64,000 bases of DNA, from positions 27,362-91,361 of the forward strand of contig ONFO01000010.1 in assembly GCA_900317155.1 (NCBI GenBank), written 5' to 3'. Positions 16,617 to 26,330 of this stretch are shown one piece after another. The first letter of the stretch is position 1. Every line of letters begins with the position of its first letter. Source of the DNA: an uncultured Bacteroidales bacterium (GTDB lineage: Bacteria; Bacteroidota; Bacteroidia; Bacteroidales; F082). The notes beneath the pieces were generated by a model. That model did no database searches. It saw nothing but the letters and a program-made list of their open reading frames with translations, and was not told where the DNA came from. The position numbers were made by a program, and so were the translations under genes.

Positions 16617-17432
16617 TTAATTATAATAGTATTCTTCCGGCTGCCGTTGATAGGTTGGGATGTTCCAAGTGACGCGGATGCCGTAATAGAGGTCGTTGTA
16701 ACGTTTGTGCGGGTCGGTGGGGCCAACAGGCTCCATGACACCCGTCTCCGAATTGGTGAACACACGAAAATCATAGTCGCGGAGGTCACGGGTGCGGGCG
16801 TAGTTCACCTCGAATGAAACAGAGGCATTGAGCAGGCGGGTGTCGCTGAGCAGCAGATAACCTACCTCCAAATGCAAAGCCGGACCACCGCGCATACGAT
16901 CGTAACCATATTTGTAGTCGCCGTCCACCTGATAGGGGTTATTGAGCATGGTCACGGGATAATCCACACGGATGCGGCTGCGAAGATAGCCCAAGCCCGC
17001 CTGAACGAAGAAGCCACTGTTAGGGTTGGGACCTAATGGGAACAACCTGCCCACTTCGCCTTGGAAAAACAAGCCACGCTGGTTGATTTCCAAAGTGGTG
17101 AAACTGCCTGCGCTCCCGATAATCTCACCCACATCAGTGGTGATGCCTTCACCGAAAATCTGCACACGGTCTATATTGAGTTTCGTGCCATAGATATAGT
17201 TGCCATTGGCTGTAAAGAGCCAGTTGGATTCGGTTTTATACACGAAACTGCCGCCAATATTGTGACTGATGCCATACAATTTCTTGGTATCCAAGCCCGG
17301 GATATGGAAAGCGTAAGTCGCCTGAAACATCGCCACTGGGATGGGGTCTTTCATGACGTCTTTTGGCTGCTGGGCCATCACACCGACGGTCAAACCAAGA
17401 CAAAGCAAAATAGGTAAAATAATTCTGCGCAT
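16617..17432 (-). CDS. Predicted outer-membrane beta-barrel protein
   Basis: 271 residues. Signal peptide at 1-21 (…VGVMAQ), then a chain of alternating hydrophobic/polar strands: N-I-G-G-S-F-V-Y, W-L-F-T-A-N-G-N-Y-I-Y-G, G-F-F-V-Q-A-G-L-G-Y, A-L-H-L-E-V-G-Y-L-L, V-S-F-E-V-N-Y-A, Y-Y-G-I-R-V-T-W. These are typical of an 8- to 10-stranded outer-membrane barrel. Aromatic girdle residues are common and the tail is Tyr-rich. It shares a promoter with waaA (3-nt gap), which suggests a role in the envelope, possibly linked to LPS. I do not recognise a named family. Confidence 0.75.
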   Translation of the reverse strand: MRRIILPILLCLGLTVGVMAQQPKDVMKDPIPVAMFQATYAFHIPGLDTKKLYGISHNIGGSFVYKTESNWLFTANGNYIYGTKLNIDRVQIFGEGITTDVGEIIGSAGSFTTLEINQRGLFFQGEVGRLFPLGPNPNSGFFVQAGLGYLRSRIRVDYPVTMLNNPYQVDGDYKYGYDRMRGGPALHLEVGYLLLSDTRLLNASVSFEVNYARTRDLRDYDFRVFTNSETGVMEPVGPTDPHKRYNDLYYGIRVTWNIPTYQRQPEEYYYN

Positions 17433-17484
17433 AATTGTTCGTTTTTTATTGAACGAAAAACTGTGTCATATAGTATTGAGGGTG

Positions 17485-17492
17485 CAAAAATA
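17485..17492 (-). promoter_or_regulatory. -7 promoter box of the barrel-waaA operon
   Basis: CAAAAATA on plus, i.e. TATTTTTG on minus, 53 nt before the start at 17432. Confidence 0.7.
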
Positions 17493-17497
17493 TGAAA

Positions 17498-17524
17498 AAG
17501 GTCGCCTCGTGTTGAAGCGACCTT
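17498..17524 (-). terminator. Terminator of the subtilisin gene
   Basis: Stem AAGGTCGC (17498-17505) with GCGACCTT (17517-17524). Read on the minus strand it is followed by TTTTTCATATTTTTG. Confidence 0.8.
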
Positions 17525-17545
17525 GAACAAAAGTTGAAAACCTAT

Positions 17546-20500
17546 TTACATCTTTATGATACGACGGACAATGGTTTCCTTGCCTACAAAGATGCGAACT
17601 GTATAGACGCCGCTCGCCAAACCATCCATCTGATATGTATCGTCTTCGACCTTGATGCGTCGCACCAGCTTGCTTTCGGCAGAATAGACTTCAATCAGTG
17701 TCATGCCTGCACACTCGATGGTCACCTTGTCAGTGGTCGGGTTAGGGAAGATGTTGACTTTGCCTTCGTTTTCATCAAGTCCGATGAAATAGTTGGCGCA
17801 AGCGGCCTCCGACTTATCGGAAACACCCTTCTCGAAGACCGAAGCCACCGCATAGCAGTGCTGCATGTCAATGGCCATCTCGGTGTCCTTGCAATTAGTT
17901 TCAGTCTGGTTTTCAGCAATCAGTTCGTCGTCGCGGTAGAGGTTGTAAGCGATGGCTCCATCCACCTCGTTCCATGACATCGCAATATAGCCTTCGTGCA
18001 CATCGGTGATATGGATTTCGGGAGCGATGTTTGTAATTGTTACCCAATAGGTAGCCGACAAAGCCATGCAATCCTCATACACAGGCGTCACCTCGATTTG
18101 GAGGCCATCTTCCACAGTGGCAGTGTAGGCATTGGTCTCAACCGTAACCCACTCAAAGCTATCTATACGGAGATGATACGTTTCGGCATCACCGTTCCAA
18201 GTCACTGTGACTTCGTTACCATTGAAGGAATAGTCGAAGCCATCCACGGCAGCGCAAACATTCTTTGTCATGCAAACGGGTTCAGAATCGCAGCCATAGA
18301 CGGAATGTGCTGTCACACAGAGGGTATTCTCGCCCACAATTGGGTCGAATGAGAAGCCCGTGGCACCGCCTTCAGGCGTTTTCTGTATGGTGTTGCCATT
18401 GTAGGTAATTTCATAATATTCCACATCGGGGGCATCGCTCCAAACGAAATGCAAACCGCTGTAGTCCATAGCTACAAACGAAAGGTTATCAACTGGTTCG
18501 CAATAACAGATTTCAATTTTGGCATCCACTTTATAGCAAGTTTCCGTTACGGGCGTCACCTCGACCGAAGTCAAGCCATTTTCAACCTCGAAGACATATT
18601 GCGTCGCTGCCACCGGAGGACCCACCTGACCATTGACGACCACCTCATATTGTTCGATGCCTTCGATGGCATCCCAAGTCACGGTAGCGACATTGTCCTC
18701 CAAGGTATATGACAAGTTCTCCACCGCATCGAGGATACAGATATGCATGAAAGCGTCTTTATCACATTCTTCAAAAACAGCCTTCACGTTGATGTCATGC
18801 TCGCCCGTAGGAATGGTGAAAGAGTAAGTAGTTCCGTTTGTCGCATCCAACAACTCCTCATCCATATAAACTTGGTATTCTACCAATCCAAATGTGTTTT
18901 GGGGCGCCTCCCAGTAGAGGGTACACTGAAGGTCGCTGGTCATGGTATGGGTCAGATTCTGCACAGGACTACACTTTGACACTTCCACCTCGGCGCAGAC
19001 ATATTCGCTTTGGCAATTATCATAATAAACAGCAGAGACGCAATAGTTGTAAACACCTTCCTCTACAACATCGTCAAGGGCTGTTGCGGGACTCATCACG
19101 AGCATAGTGGTGCCTCTATACACTTCGTAAACCACATCTTCGGCATTTTCGGGAGCCTCCCAAGTCAGGTGAACCATGTTGCCTTCTATTGTGTAGGTCA
19201 AATTGCGCGCAGGTTCGCAGAAACCAGACACGCTGCTGCCCACAGTGCAGTCGATGTCGAAGAGCTTATTGCCAACGAAACCACCTTCGTTCTCAAAAAT
19301 GGCTGTGCCATCCTCGTAAGCGACCTCAAAACTACATTGTGGAGTGTCCTGTCCGTTGTGCCAACGAAGCATGATTCTGGAACCAGAAGCCAAATGACGG
19401 GTGTATGTTGCCGACCCACCTTCTTCGATGGTCATCTGCTCCGAAGGCTGACCATCGGAATAGAGCACGGTGAGATAATTGTCCTGCCAGCCATTGTTAC
19501 CGGAATCGTGCAACGAAAAGATGACATCACAAGTGTTCTGATAACCGAAAGACAACTCAGTATGTTTCCCATTGAAGTCCACAAGGTCGAGCGTGAAAGG
19601 AATGGTAAAGTCGTCAGGAGCGGCGGCATCGAGCATGATATTGAAATCGGCGTAACCCATCAGTTCGGCGCCAATCGAGCTGAAACCTCCTTGGGTTTCA
19701 TTTATAGTGACAAACTCATAATCAGAAGTCAAAGTACCTGTCACCATCTCAGCCAACTGATTGCCCGTGTTGTCGACAAAGATGCGCAAGTCGGCGGTCT
19801 CGCCTGGATTGAGGAGACCATTGCCGTTGTCGTCGTTGAGCACGACTGAGATGCCGTATTCAAACAGATCGTCGAAGACCGTAACGACAAAGCTGTAGGT
19901 TCCCGTCCGTTCGCCATCGACATACACCTCCATATTGAAACGGATAGTCTGTTTAGCCACCACTAGGTCGCTTACCGTGAAAGCAAAAGCATCTTCCACC
20001 ATCAAAGCTTCTTCAGGGGCAAGATCGGGACAAGCAGCCGTGTTTTGCGTAATGGTAACGTTTTCATCTTGAGACGTCAAGACCATAGAAATATTGCTCA
20101 CCGGCACGGCACCGAGATTCGCCATAACGACGCCCATCGTGACCGACTCGCCCGGATTCAAGTAACCATTCTGATTGCCTGCCTCGTCATTGATTTTATA
20201 AATGTCGTTGTATTGGACTGTGCCCACCTCGATCGCATCAACGGCAGCACTCACATCCACGCGCCCGAAGCCATAGGTGTTGCTCTTTCCCGTAGCCAGC
20301 GGGACAGCTGTTTCTTCGAGGATGCGACAGACATCAGATGGCGTAAGGTTGATGTCTTTGCTCAGCATCAAAGCCATGCAGCCCGCTACGCAAGGTGTAG
20401 CCATCGAAGTGCCGCTCATGGAAGTGTAACCTGTATTGGTTTGATAGTTCAACGACTTGATGTCGACACCCGGAGCACACACATCGGGACGGATGAGGCC

Positions 20501-21691
20501 AATGCCAGGCTGATAGGGGTAATCGGCAAACTCGGTGTTTTGCCAAGTGACGGGGCCACGCGAGCTGAAATAGGCCGCATTGTCGTTGTAATCGACGGCA
20601 CCGACACAAACCGAGCAAGTCAAATCACCAGGGTTCTCGCCCTGCACCTCATCCATATAAGGCGGAGGACAACTGCCAGGCACACGCACGTTGTTCGGGA
20701 TAGGATACATCCAGGTCTGATTGCCTTCGTTACCTGCGGCAATAGCAGCCACAATACCTGCATCCAAAGCGGCTTCGCAGGTATGACGCAGCAAAGTTCG
20801 ATCGGGAATACTGGAATTAGGCAAGCCAAGCGACATGCTGAACATGTCACAGCCATGCTCCACAGCCCATTGGATGCCTGCGGAGATGCTTTGGGCACCG
20901 CCGTTTCCACTACTATCCAAACATTTGACGCACATCAGCGTAGCTTCAGGAGCCATACCCGTTTGTGAGCCAGCCGTGCCGTCGCCCAATACCGTACCCG
21001 AACAGTGCGAGCCATGGCCATGGTCGTCCATGGGATCGTTGTCGTTGTTTTTCACGTCATAGCCATGATGAGGAAACTCTGAGCCACCATCCCAAAGGTG
21101 GTCAGCCACATCCACGTGATTGTAGTTGACACCCGTGTCGATGACAGCCACCACAACGCCTTGACCCAAATAGCCTTGTTCCCACACTTTATCGGCACCC
21201 ACTTGGATGACATTTTGTGTGATTTCGCGCGAAGCCGTAGCCGGACGAGGCATATCGTCCTCAGGAATCCAGTTGTACTCCTTGGCAAAACCCATCATCT
21301 CAATGTCGTTGCGACGGGCAAGGTCGGTAATGGCTACCTTTGTGGCATCAAAATACAAGGCATTCGCCATCCACAAGACATTGGGCGCAGTGACCATACC
21401 GCTACTTTCCATATCATTAAGTGTACGGCGAAGGTCGTACTGCGAAGCGTCAGCAAAAGCCTTCAGCTCGCTGACAACAAACTCGCGACGTTCGGCGCGA
21501 GTGACGAAATAGGCGGCACGATGGTTGAGTTGTGCACGATCGTATTGCGATTTCATGATAACGATGACTTTGATCTGCTCGTCATCGTTGCGACGACTCA
21601 TTTCTTCGCTCAGCAGCGGGTCGATGACAGCTTGGGCGTAGCCTGTCATACAGCAGACCGCCATCAAGAATAGGGTAAATAGTTTTTTCAT
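17546..21691 (-). CDS. Giant secreted subtilisin-family (S8) protease with Fn3-like repeats, T9SS cargo
   Basis: 1381 residues. Signal peptide at 1-19 and an N-terminal propeptide (about 20-165). The S8 catalytic domain is about 170-490, with triad D185 (V-I-D-T-G), H226 (D-D-H-G-H-G-S-H) and S429 (S-G-T-S-M-A-T-P); N321 in A-A-G-N-E-G-N is the oxyanion Asn. It is followed by beta-sandwich domains (~500-760), a segment like the C10 protease's V-I-F-S-L-H-D-S-G-N-N-G-W (~755-840), and about five Fn3-like modules carrying repeated C-x-P-V-x-N-L and Y-E-V motifs (~845-1290). A T9SS type A domain ends the protein (I-F-P-N-P-T-T-D, G-V-Y-T-V-R-I). It degrades extracellular protein; its substrate is unknown. 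Monocistronic, divergent from the M16 gene. Confidence 0.93.
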   Translation of the reverse strand: MKKLFTLFLMAVCCMTGYAQAVIDPLLSEEMSRRNDDEQIKVIVIMKSQYDRAQLNHRAAYFVTRAERREFVVSELKAFADASQYDLRRTLNDMESSGMVTAPNVLWMANALYFDATKVAITDLARRNDIEMMGFAKEYNWIPEDDMPRPATASREITQNVIQVGADKVWEQGYLGQGVVVAVIDTGVNYNHVDVADHLWDGGSEFPHHGYDVKNNDNDPMDDHGHGSHCSGTVLGDGTAGSQTGMAPEATLMCVKCLDSSGNGGAQSISAGIQWAVEHGCDMFSMSLGLPNSSIPDRTLLRHTCEAALDAGIVAAIAAGNEGNQTWMYPIPNNVRVPGSCPPPYMDEVQGENPGDLTCSVCVGAVDYNDNAAYFSSRGPVTWQNTEFADYPYQPGIGLIRPDVCAPGVDIKSLNYQTNTGYTSMSGTSMATPCVAGCMALMLSKDINLTPSDVCRILEETAVPLATGKSNTYGFGRVDVSAAVDAIEVGTVQYNDIYKINDEAGNQNGYLNPGESVTMGVVMANLGAVPVSNISMVLTSQDENVTITQNTAACPDLAPEEALMVEDAFAFTVSDLVVAKQTIRFNMEVYVDGERTGTYSFVVTVFDDLFEYGISVVLNDDNGNGLLNPGETADLRIFVDNTGNQLAEMVTGTLTSDYEFVTINETQGGFSSIGAELMGYADFNIMLDAAAPDDFTIPFTLDLVDFNGKHTELSFGYQNTCDVIFSLHDSGNNGWQDNYLTVLYSDGQPSEQMTIEEGGSATYTRHLASGSRIMLRWHNGQDTPQCSFEVAYEDGTAIFENEGGFVGNKLFDIDCTVGSSVSGFCEPARNLTYTIEGNMVHLTWEAPENAEDVVYEVYRGTTMLVMSPATALDDVVEEGVYNYCVSAVYYDNCQSEYVCAEVEVSKCSPVQNLTHTMTSDLQCTLYWEAPQNTFGLVEYQVYMDEELLDATNGTTYSFTIPTGEHDINVKAVFEECDKDAFMHICILDAVENLSYTLEDNVATVTWDAIEGIEQYEVVVNGQVGPPVAATQYVFEVENGLTSVEVTPVTETCYKVDAKIEICYCEPVDNLSFVAMDYSGLHFVWSDAPDVEYYEITYNGNTIQKTPEGGATGFSFDPIVGENTLCVTAHSVYGCDSEPVCMTKNVCAAVDGFDYSFNGNEVTVTWNGDAETYHLRIDSFEWVTVETNAYTATVEDGLQIEVTPVYEDCMALSATYWVTITNIAPEIHITDVHEGYIAMSWNEVDGAIAYNLYRDDELIAENQTETNCKDTEMAIDMQHCYAVASVFEKGVSDKSEAACANYFIGLDENEGKVNIFPNPTTDKVTIECAGMTLIEVYSAESKLVRRIKVEDDTYQMDGLASGVYTVRIFVGKETIVRRIIKM

Positions 21692-21717
21692 ATCGATTAG
21701 AATTGATTTTAAAGTTG

Positions 21718-21725
21718 CAAAGTTA
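21718..21725 (-). promoter_or_regulatory. -7 promoter box of the subtilisin gene
   Basis: CAAAGTTA on plus, i.e. TAACTTTG on minus, 27 nt before the start at 21691. Confidence 0.65.
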
Positions 21726-21745
21726 GAAATGTTTTCCGTTTATCG

Positions 21746-21753
21746 TATCTTTG
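21746..21753 (+). promoter_or_regulatory. -7 promoter box of the M16 peptidase gene
   Basis: TATCTTTG followed by CAGC, 19 nt before the ATG at 21772. With the minus-strand box at 21718 it forms a compact divergent promoter pair. Confidence 0.75.
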
Positions 21754-21771
21754 CAGCCCGATTTTTAACCT

Positions 21772-23007
21772 ATGTTGGAAAACAAATACAAAGAATCCGT
21801 CCTTCCGAACGGAATTCGGCTGATACATAAGGAAAAACAAGGCGAAATTGCCCATCTTGTGCTGATGGTGGAGACTGGCACTCGCGATGAACTGGCCTAC
21901 GAGAACGGCCTCGCTCATTTTGTGGAGCACACCATCTTCAAAGGCACACAAAACCGTAAGGCGTATCATATCCTAAGCTGCCTCGACAATGTGGGCGGCG
22001 ACCTCAACGCCTTCACCACCAAGGAGGAGACCTGCTTGCAGGCCACCTTCCTCAAGCAGCACTACAAGCGCAGCCTCGACCTCTTCGCCGACATCGCCTT
22101 CCGTTCCACCTTCCCAGAAAACGAGCTGGCCAAGGAGAAGGAAGTCATCTTGGACGAGATCAACTCCTATTTGGATTCTCCATCGGACGAGATTTACGAT
22201 TTGTTTGAAGAGATGGTCTTCAAAGGGCATCCTTTGTCGCGCAACATATTGGGCACCACAGAATTGGTGAAAGGCTTCCATCGCGAGGACATCCTCGACT
22301 TCATGGCGCACAACTACAGCACCGACCAAATGATTTTGGCCTCTATTGGCGACATCAGCTTCAAGGAGTTTGAGCGGATGGCCATGACGTATTTCGGAAA
22401 CCAACCGGCACACATTATTAATAAGAAACGCGAAATCTTCAAAGGCTACACACCTGAAAGCCGCATTGACAAGCGTAACAACCACTTGAGCCACTGCATC
22501 ATAGGTAATATTGCACCCGAGTTCAGCAGTTCCATGCGCATGCCCATCGTCATGCTCAACAACGTGCTCGGCGGTCCAGCCATGAGCTCCCGCCTCGGCT
22601 TGAACATCCGTGAGAAATACGGCTTCGCCTACAGCATCGAGTCGCAATACACCGCTTATTCCGACGTCGGTCTCATTAATGTCTACATGGGCGTCGACCC
22701 CGACTCACTGGAACGTGCAATAGAGTTGGTCCACAAGGAACTGGACAAGCTCTGCACCCAGAAACTGGGCACTTTGCAACTGCATCACGCCAAGCAGCAA
22801 CTCATCGGACAAGTGGCATTGAGCTACGAAAGCGGCATGAATGAACTACTTAGCGTCACCCGTTCACTCATCATGGGTGAGCCCATAGAATACATGGACG
22901 ACATCATTCAAAAGGTGGAGGCCGTGACGGCTGAAGACATTCTTGAAGTGGCCAACCGCGTATTCGACGAGAAGCAGCTGAGTCAAATTATCTTTGAAGG
23001 GAATTGA
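21772..23007 (+). CDS. M16 family zinc metallopeptidase (processing-peptidase-like)
   Basis: 411 residues. The inverted zinc motif H-x-x-E-H is H49-F-V-E52-H53, followed by T-I-F-K-G-T, and the distal zinc ligand lies in E-V-I-L-D-E-I (about 122-128). The second half contains the family's R-x-G-L-N-I-R-E-K-Y-G-F-A-Y-S substrate-binding motif (around 275-289). The length fits the single-unit 'PqqL/YmxG-like' M16B peptidases. No signal peptide is visible, so it is likely cytoplasmic or membrane-associated, degrading peptides. It stands alone with a promoter shared back-to-back with the subtilisin gene. Confidence 0.92.
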   Translation: MLENKYKESVLPNGIRLIHKEKQGEIAHLVLMVETGTRDELAYENGLAHFVEHTIFKGTQNRKAYHILSCLDNVGGDLNAFTTKEETCLQATFLKQHYKRSLDLFADIAFRSTFPENELAKEKEVILDEINSYLDSPSDEIYDLFEEMVFKGHPLSRNILGTTELVKGFHREDILDFMAHNYSTDQMILASIGDISFKEFERMAMTYFGNQPAHIINKKREIFKGYTPESRIDKRNNHLSHCIIGNIAPEFSSSMRMPIVMLNNVLGGPAMSSRLGLNIREKYGFAYSIESQYTAYSDVGLINVYMGVDPDSLERAIELVHKELDKLCTQKLGTLQLHHAKQQLIGQVALSYESGMNELLSVTRSLIMGEPIEYMDDIIQKVEAVTAEDILEVANRVFDEKQLSQIIFEGN

Positions 23008-23334
23008 ATGATTTTTCTCAGGGGATAAAATCTTATTAAAGCAGAATATTTCATTTTAAAAAGGAATTTTTTGGCTTAAACTATAATTCTTTCAAAAAAA
23101 ACAGCATTTTTTCTCAGCTGTCACACAGCGGGTTATCCCTTGTGACGAAAAATAGTTGAAAAAATAGCTTGACAAAAATTTCTAAGGTTGTACATTTGCA
23201 ACATAAAACAACCGTAATACTACTTTAAGCGGAATATTTTTGATTAAATAGTTTAAACAACATGCGGCTTAGGCCAACAAATTGACAACATGAAACACAA
23301 TTAACGGAATCATTCACCCTCAAAAACTAAAGCT
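23008..23334 (+). promoter_or_regulatory. Cassette copy A: conserved promoter and leader region (327 nt without a gene)
   Basis: From about 23140 this region matches 26478-26673 closely and 28350-28510 partly. It contains a textbook promoter (TTG 23169-23171, 19-nt spacer, TACATTTG 23191-23198), then a ~135-nt leader with AAGCGGAATATTTTT, GGCTTAGGCCAACAAATTGACAAC and a 4-codon upstream ORF at 23290-23304 (M-K-H-N-stop). The 5' part (23008-23140) is an AT-rich, more diverged copy of the sequence upstream of copies B and C. Confidence 0.85.
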
Positions 23335-24861
23335 ATGAGAAAAAAAACTCTACTCCTTTTGGTGCTTTGCAGCTATTACATGGCATCAATGGCTCAGCAG
23401 CCACCTCTCTCACGCTGCAATGCCAACAACATCAACGCAACTATCATAGGCGATGGCTCTTGCTATGCGAAACTTGCCCTTATCAACCCCGACAACTGCC
23501 CTACATGGGAAGTGCCCGCTGGCAGCGGCAAAGAGACTGTTTTCCAGCATGCACTGTGGTTTGGCGGTCTCGATGCTGACGATAATCTCCACTTGTCTGC
23601 TTTCAGGTATGGCCAAGTCGGCCAGGACTACTGGTCAGGACCACTCACAACAACCGATGCCACCATCGACATGATGACCCTGATGAAGTATTATCATGTA
23701 TGGAATCTGACCCGTGAAGAAATCAACTTTTTCATTGTTCACCACGGCGAAGCGGGTTATGAGATCCCCGATGACATCCTGACTTGGCCCGCCCACGGTG
23801 AGGGCGACTACGCAGCCAACCTCGCGCCTTTTGTCGATGTGGACGGAGACGGACATTACAACCCTGAAGCAGGCGATTATCCCGACATCAAAGGTGACCA
23901 GTGTCTGTACTTCATTTTCAATGACAGTTATAGGGACCATACCGAATCAGGAGGTAGCAAAATCGGGCTCGAAGTACACGCCATGGTATACGCCTATAGC
24001 GATCCCAAAGACGAGGCCCTTCATAACACGGTGTTTTTCAACTACCAATTCTTCAACCGCTCAGCAGATGACTATCACGACGTGTATCTGGGACTTTGGT
24101 CAGACTTTGACATCGGATATGGCTGGGATGATTACATCGGCTGCGACGTACAACGGAGCTCCTACTTTGGCTATAACGGTACCCCCATCGATGGCAGCGG
24201 TGAGCCCGAGGCCTACGGCGATAACCCACCCGTGCAGGTGCTGACCATTTTGGCAGGTCCTTACATGGAAGCTGATGGGCGCGACAACCCAGAGTTCAAC
24301 GGAGATTGCGATGCTCTCTTCAACGAAACGTACCCTGCCGACAAATACGCCTACAACGGCTTCAACTTCGGAAACGGCATTGTTGACGACGAACGTTTAG
24401 GCATGACGGGGTTCATGTATCACAACAATGTTGTAGGCACAAATGGTGACCCCAGTGAACCTGAAGACTATTACAACTATCTGCGCGGCAACTGGAAAAA
24501 CGGCAACCACATGAAGTATGGAGGCAATGGCTTTGAAGGCCAAAATGTGGTAGGCCCAGAATGCAACTTCATGTTCCCAGGCGACAGCGACCCTTGTAAC
24601 TTCGGCACCAGCGGCATCGCACCAAATGAAGACTACAACACCGGCGACAAATTTTGGACAGAGGTTGAATGCCAGAACGCACCCAACGACCGTAGAGGTC
24701 TTGGCATGGTTGGTCCTTTCAACTTCAACGCTGGCAGCACACAGGTGGTTGACTATGCCTTGACCACAGTGTGGAAAAACGACGACCATTCTGCCATGGA
24801 GCGCATGGATGCCATCATCGACCACATCAAGGACACGTTCAAAAACGGTTTTTCAAAATAA
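23335..24861 (+). CDS. Secreted protein of unknown function, first gene of cassette A
   Basis: 508 residues, signal peptide at 1-20 (…ASMAQ). The start is the first ATG after the leader. It contains a calcium-loop-like stretch D-V-D-G-D-G-H-Y-N-P-E-A-G-D-Y-P (about 165-180), as in large Bacteroidota surface proteins, and many aromatic/Asp-rich strands (G-L-W-S-D-F-D-I-G-Y-G-W-D-D-Y). There is no T9SS sorting domain of its own; it ends abruptly at F-K-N-G-F-S-K. The next gene starts 36 nt downstream and does carry one, so the pair may act together on the surface. I do not recognise the family. Confidence 0.7.
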   Translation: MRKKTLLLLVLCSYYMASMAQQPPLSRCNANNINATIIGDGSCYAKLALINPDNCPTWEVPAGSGKETVFQHALWFGGLDADDNLHLSAFRYGQVGQDYWSGPLTTTDATIDMMTLMKYYHVWNLTREEINFFIVHHGEAGYEIPDDILTWPAHGEGDYAANLAPFVDVDGDGHYNPEAGDYPDIKGDQCLYFIFNDSYRDHTESGGSKIGLEVHAMVYAYSDPKDEALHNTVFFNYQFFNRSADDYHDVYLGLWSDFDIGYGWDDYIGCDVQRSSYFGYNGTPIDGSGEPEAYGDNPPVQVLTILAGPYMEADGRDNPEFNGDCDALFNETYPADKYAYNGFNFGNGIVDDERLGMTGFMYHNNVVGTNGDPSEPEDYYNYLRGNWKNGNHMKYGGNGFEGQNVVGPECNFMFPGDSDPCNFGTSGIAPNEDYNTGDKFWTEVECQNAPNDRRGLGMVGPFNFNAGSTQVVDYALTTVWKNDDHSAMERMDAIIDHIKDTFKNGFSK

Positions 24862-24897
24862 CACAATCAATCATATAACACTTTAATACTGAATGCT

Positions 24898-26247
24898 ATG
24901 AAAAAGATATACCTCATTGTCATGCTCCTCATGACAGGCATGATGGCCGAAGCCCAAACCAGCGTTTGGAATGGCAGCCGCAGACTTTGGACAAGCGGCG
25001 AAGGCACTGAGAGCAATCCCTACCTGATTGAATCGGCAGAACAGCTTGCCTTTCTTTCCTACATGGTCAACAAAGGACTCGTCACAACTGATTTGAACTT
25101 CAAGCTGACTACTGACATCGACTTGAATGGCAGTGAAGATCTGCCTTGGGTTCCCATCGGATTAGGCGACCGCTGGTTCAGCGAAGACGGTTGCGAGCGA
25201 CTCATCGACCCATCCTACACCCCAGTCTATTTTTGCGGGCATTTCGACGGAAACGGGCACAGCATTTACAACCTTTATGTTGATGGAGGCACCTATGTCG
25301 GACTGTTCGGACTAGTATCAGGACAAGGTTCTTTGATCGAGAACCTCAACATCGAAAACGGTTATGTCAACGGCACCTATAGTGGAGGCATTATCGGACA
25401 ATGCACGGGCGCTGTAGATATATTAAACTGTCTGAACAGTGCAGAGATTGTAGGCACAGAAGCTGCTGGAGGCATTGTCGGGCAAGGAGGAAACGTCATC
25501 CGCAACTGTAGCAACTCCGGCCATATCGTCAGTTCAAGCTATGCTGGTGGTATCGCAGGTTCACTGGCCAAAGAGCTTTACGAGTGCTTCAACACGGGCG
25601 GTATCAACGTCAATGGCTCCGCCGCAGGAGGCATCTTAGGCAGAAGAGGCGGAGAAAAGCTTATCATCGTCAACTGTTACAACCGAGGTGATCTGTCGGG
25701 CAATGCGACCCATGGCATCGGCGGTATTGCTGGCATCGCCAACGGTAACACGACAGACATCCGCAACTGTTATAATGTGGGTAGCATCACCAACGACAGT
25801 GGCAACGCAGGCGGATTGTTCGGCTATGATAATGTAAACAACATCAACAATGTCTATTACCTCAACAATTGCGGTGGCTGGGGACCTGGGGAGGACAAAA
25901 CTGCCGAAGAAATGCGCGACCCCGCTTTTGTCGACTTACTGAATCTCAACACCAATGTCTGGGGCTACGACGAATACAACATCAACGACGGGTATCCCAT
26001 CCTGACAAGCACCCTTATGTCGACCGAAGAGACTGTCGTCAACACGATGAGCGTCTATCCCAACCCCGCCAAGAGTAGTTTCACAGTGGAAGGCACGGGC
26101 CTGCTGAGCATCATCAATGTCCTTGGACAGACAGTCATGGAAAAGCCGATTGAAGAGATGTCAATTATCACGCTCTCCGAAGGAATCTACCTCTTGAGAC
26201 TGACCGACGGTAGCGCTTCCACTACAAGAAAAGTGGTTGTATATTAA
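24898..26247 (+). CDS. GLUG-repeat beta-helix surface protein, T9SS cargo
   Basis: 449 residues. Signal peptide at 1-19 (…MMAEAQ). About residues 30-345 are a repeat domain with GLUG-type motifs: Y-S-G-G-I-I-G-Q, A-A-G-G-I-V-G-Q, Y-A-G-G-I-A-G-S, A-A-G-G-I-L-G-R, N-A-G-G-L-F-G-Y, spaced ~20-35 residues, interleaved with N-C-x-N-S/N-x-G strands, suggesting a right-handed beta-helix as in filamentous adhesins. The C-terminal T9SS domain has V-Y-P-N-P-A-K-S and ends G-I-Y-L-L-R-L…V-V-V-Y. It is second in the cassette-A operon and is followed by a hairpin terminator. Probably adhesive or structural. Confidence 0.85.
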   Translation: MKKIYLIVMLLMTGMMAEAQTSVWNGSRRLWTSGEGTESNPYLIESAEQLAFLSYMVNKGLVTTDLNFKLTTDIDLNGSEDLPWVPIGLGDRWFSEDGCERLIDPSYTPVYFCGHFDGNGHSIYNLYVDGGTYVGLFGLVSGQGSLIENLNIENGYVNGTYSGGIIGQCTGAVDILNCLNSAEIVGTEAAGGIVGQGGNVIRNCSNSGHIVSSSYAGGIAGSLAKELYECFNTGGINVNGSAAGGILGRRGGEKLIIVNCYNRGDLSGNATHGIGGIAGIANGNTTDIRNCYNVGSITNDSGNAGGLFGYDNVNNINNVYYLNNCGGWGPGEDKTAEEMRDPAFVDLLNLNTNVWGYDEYNINDGYPILTSTLMSTEETVVNTMSVYPNPAKSSFTVEGTGLLSIINVLGQTVMEKPIEEMSIITLSEGIYLLRLTDGSASTTRKVVVY

Positions 26248-26301
26248 AACACGAAGAATAAGTACTTTTTTTCCATTATGATTTAGGTTTAGTTGATTTG
26301 G

Positions 26302-26330
26302 TAGAGACGGTGCTTGCGCTGTCTCTATTT
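26302..26330 (+). terminator. Terminator of cassette A
   Basis: TAGAGACGGTGC (26302-26313) pairs with GCGCTGTCTCTA (26316-26327) with wobbles, then TTTCTTT. The preceding ~40 nt (CATTATGATTTAGGTTTAGTTGATT) recur before the terminators of cassettes B and C. Confidence 0.8.

Noticed and set aside
20045-20968. 307-codon plus-strand open frame inside the subtilisin gene
   Set aside because: Antisense to the conserved S8 catalytic domain; no motifs or expression signals.
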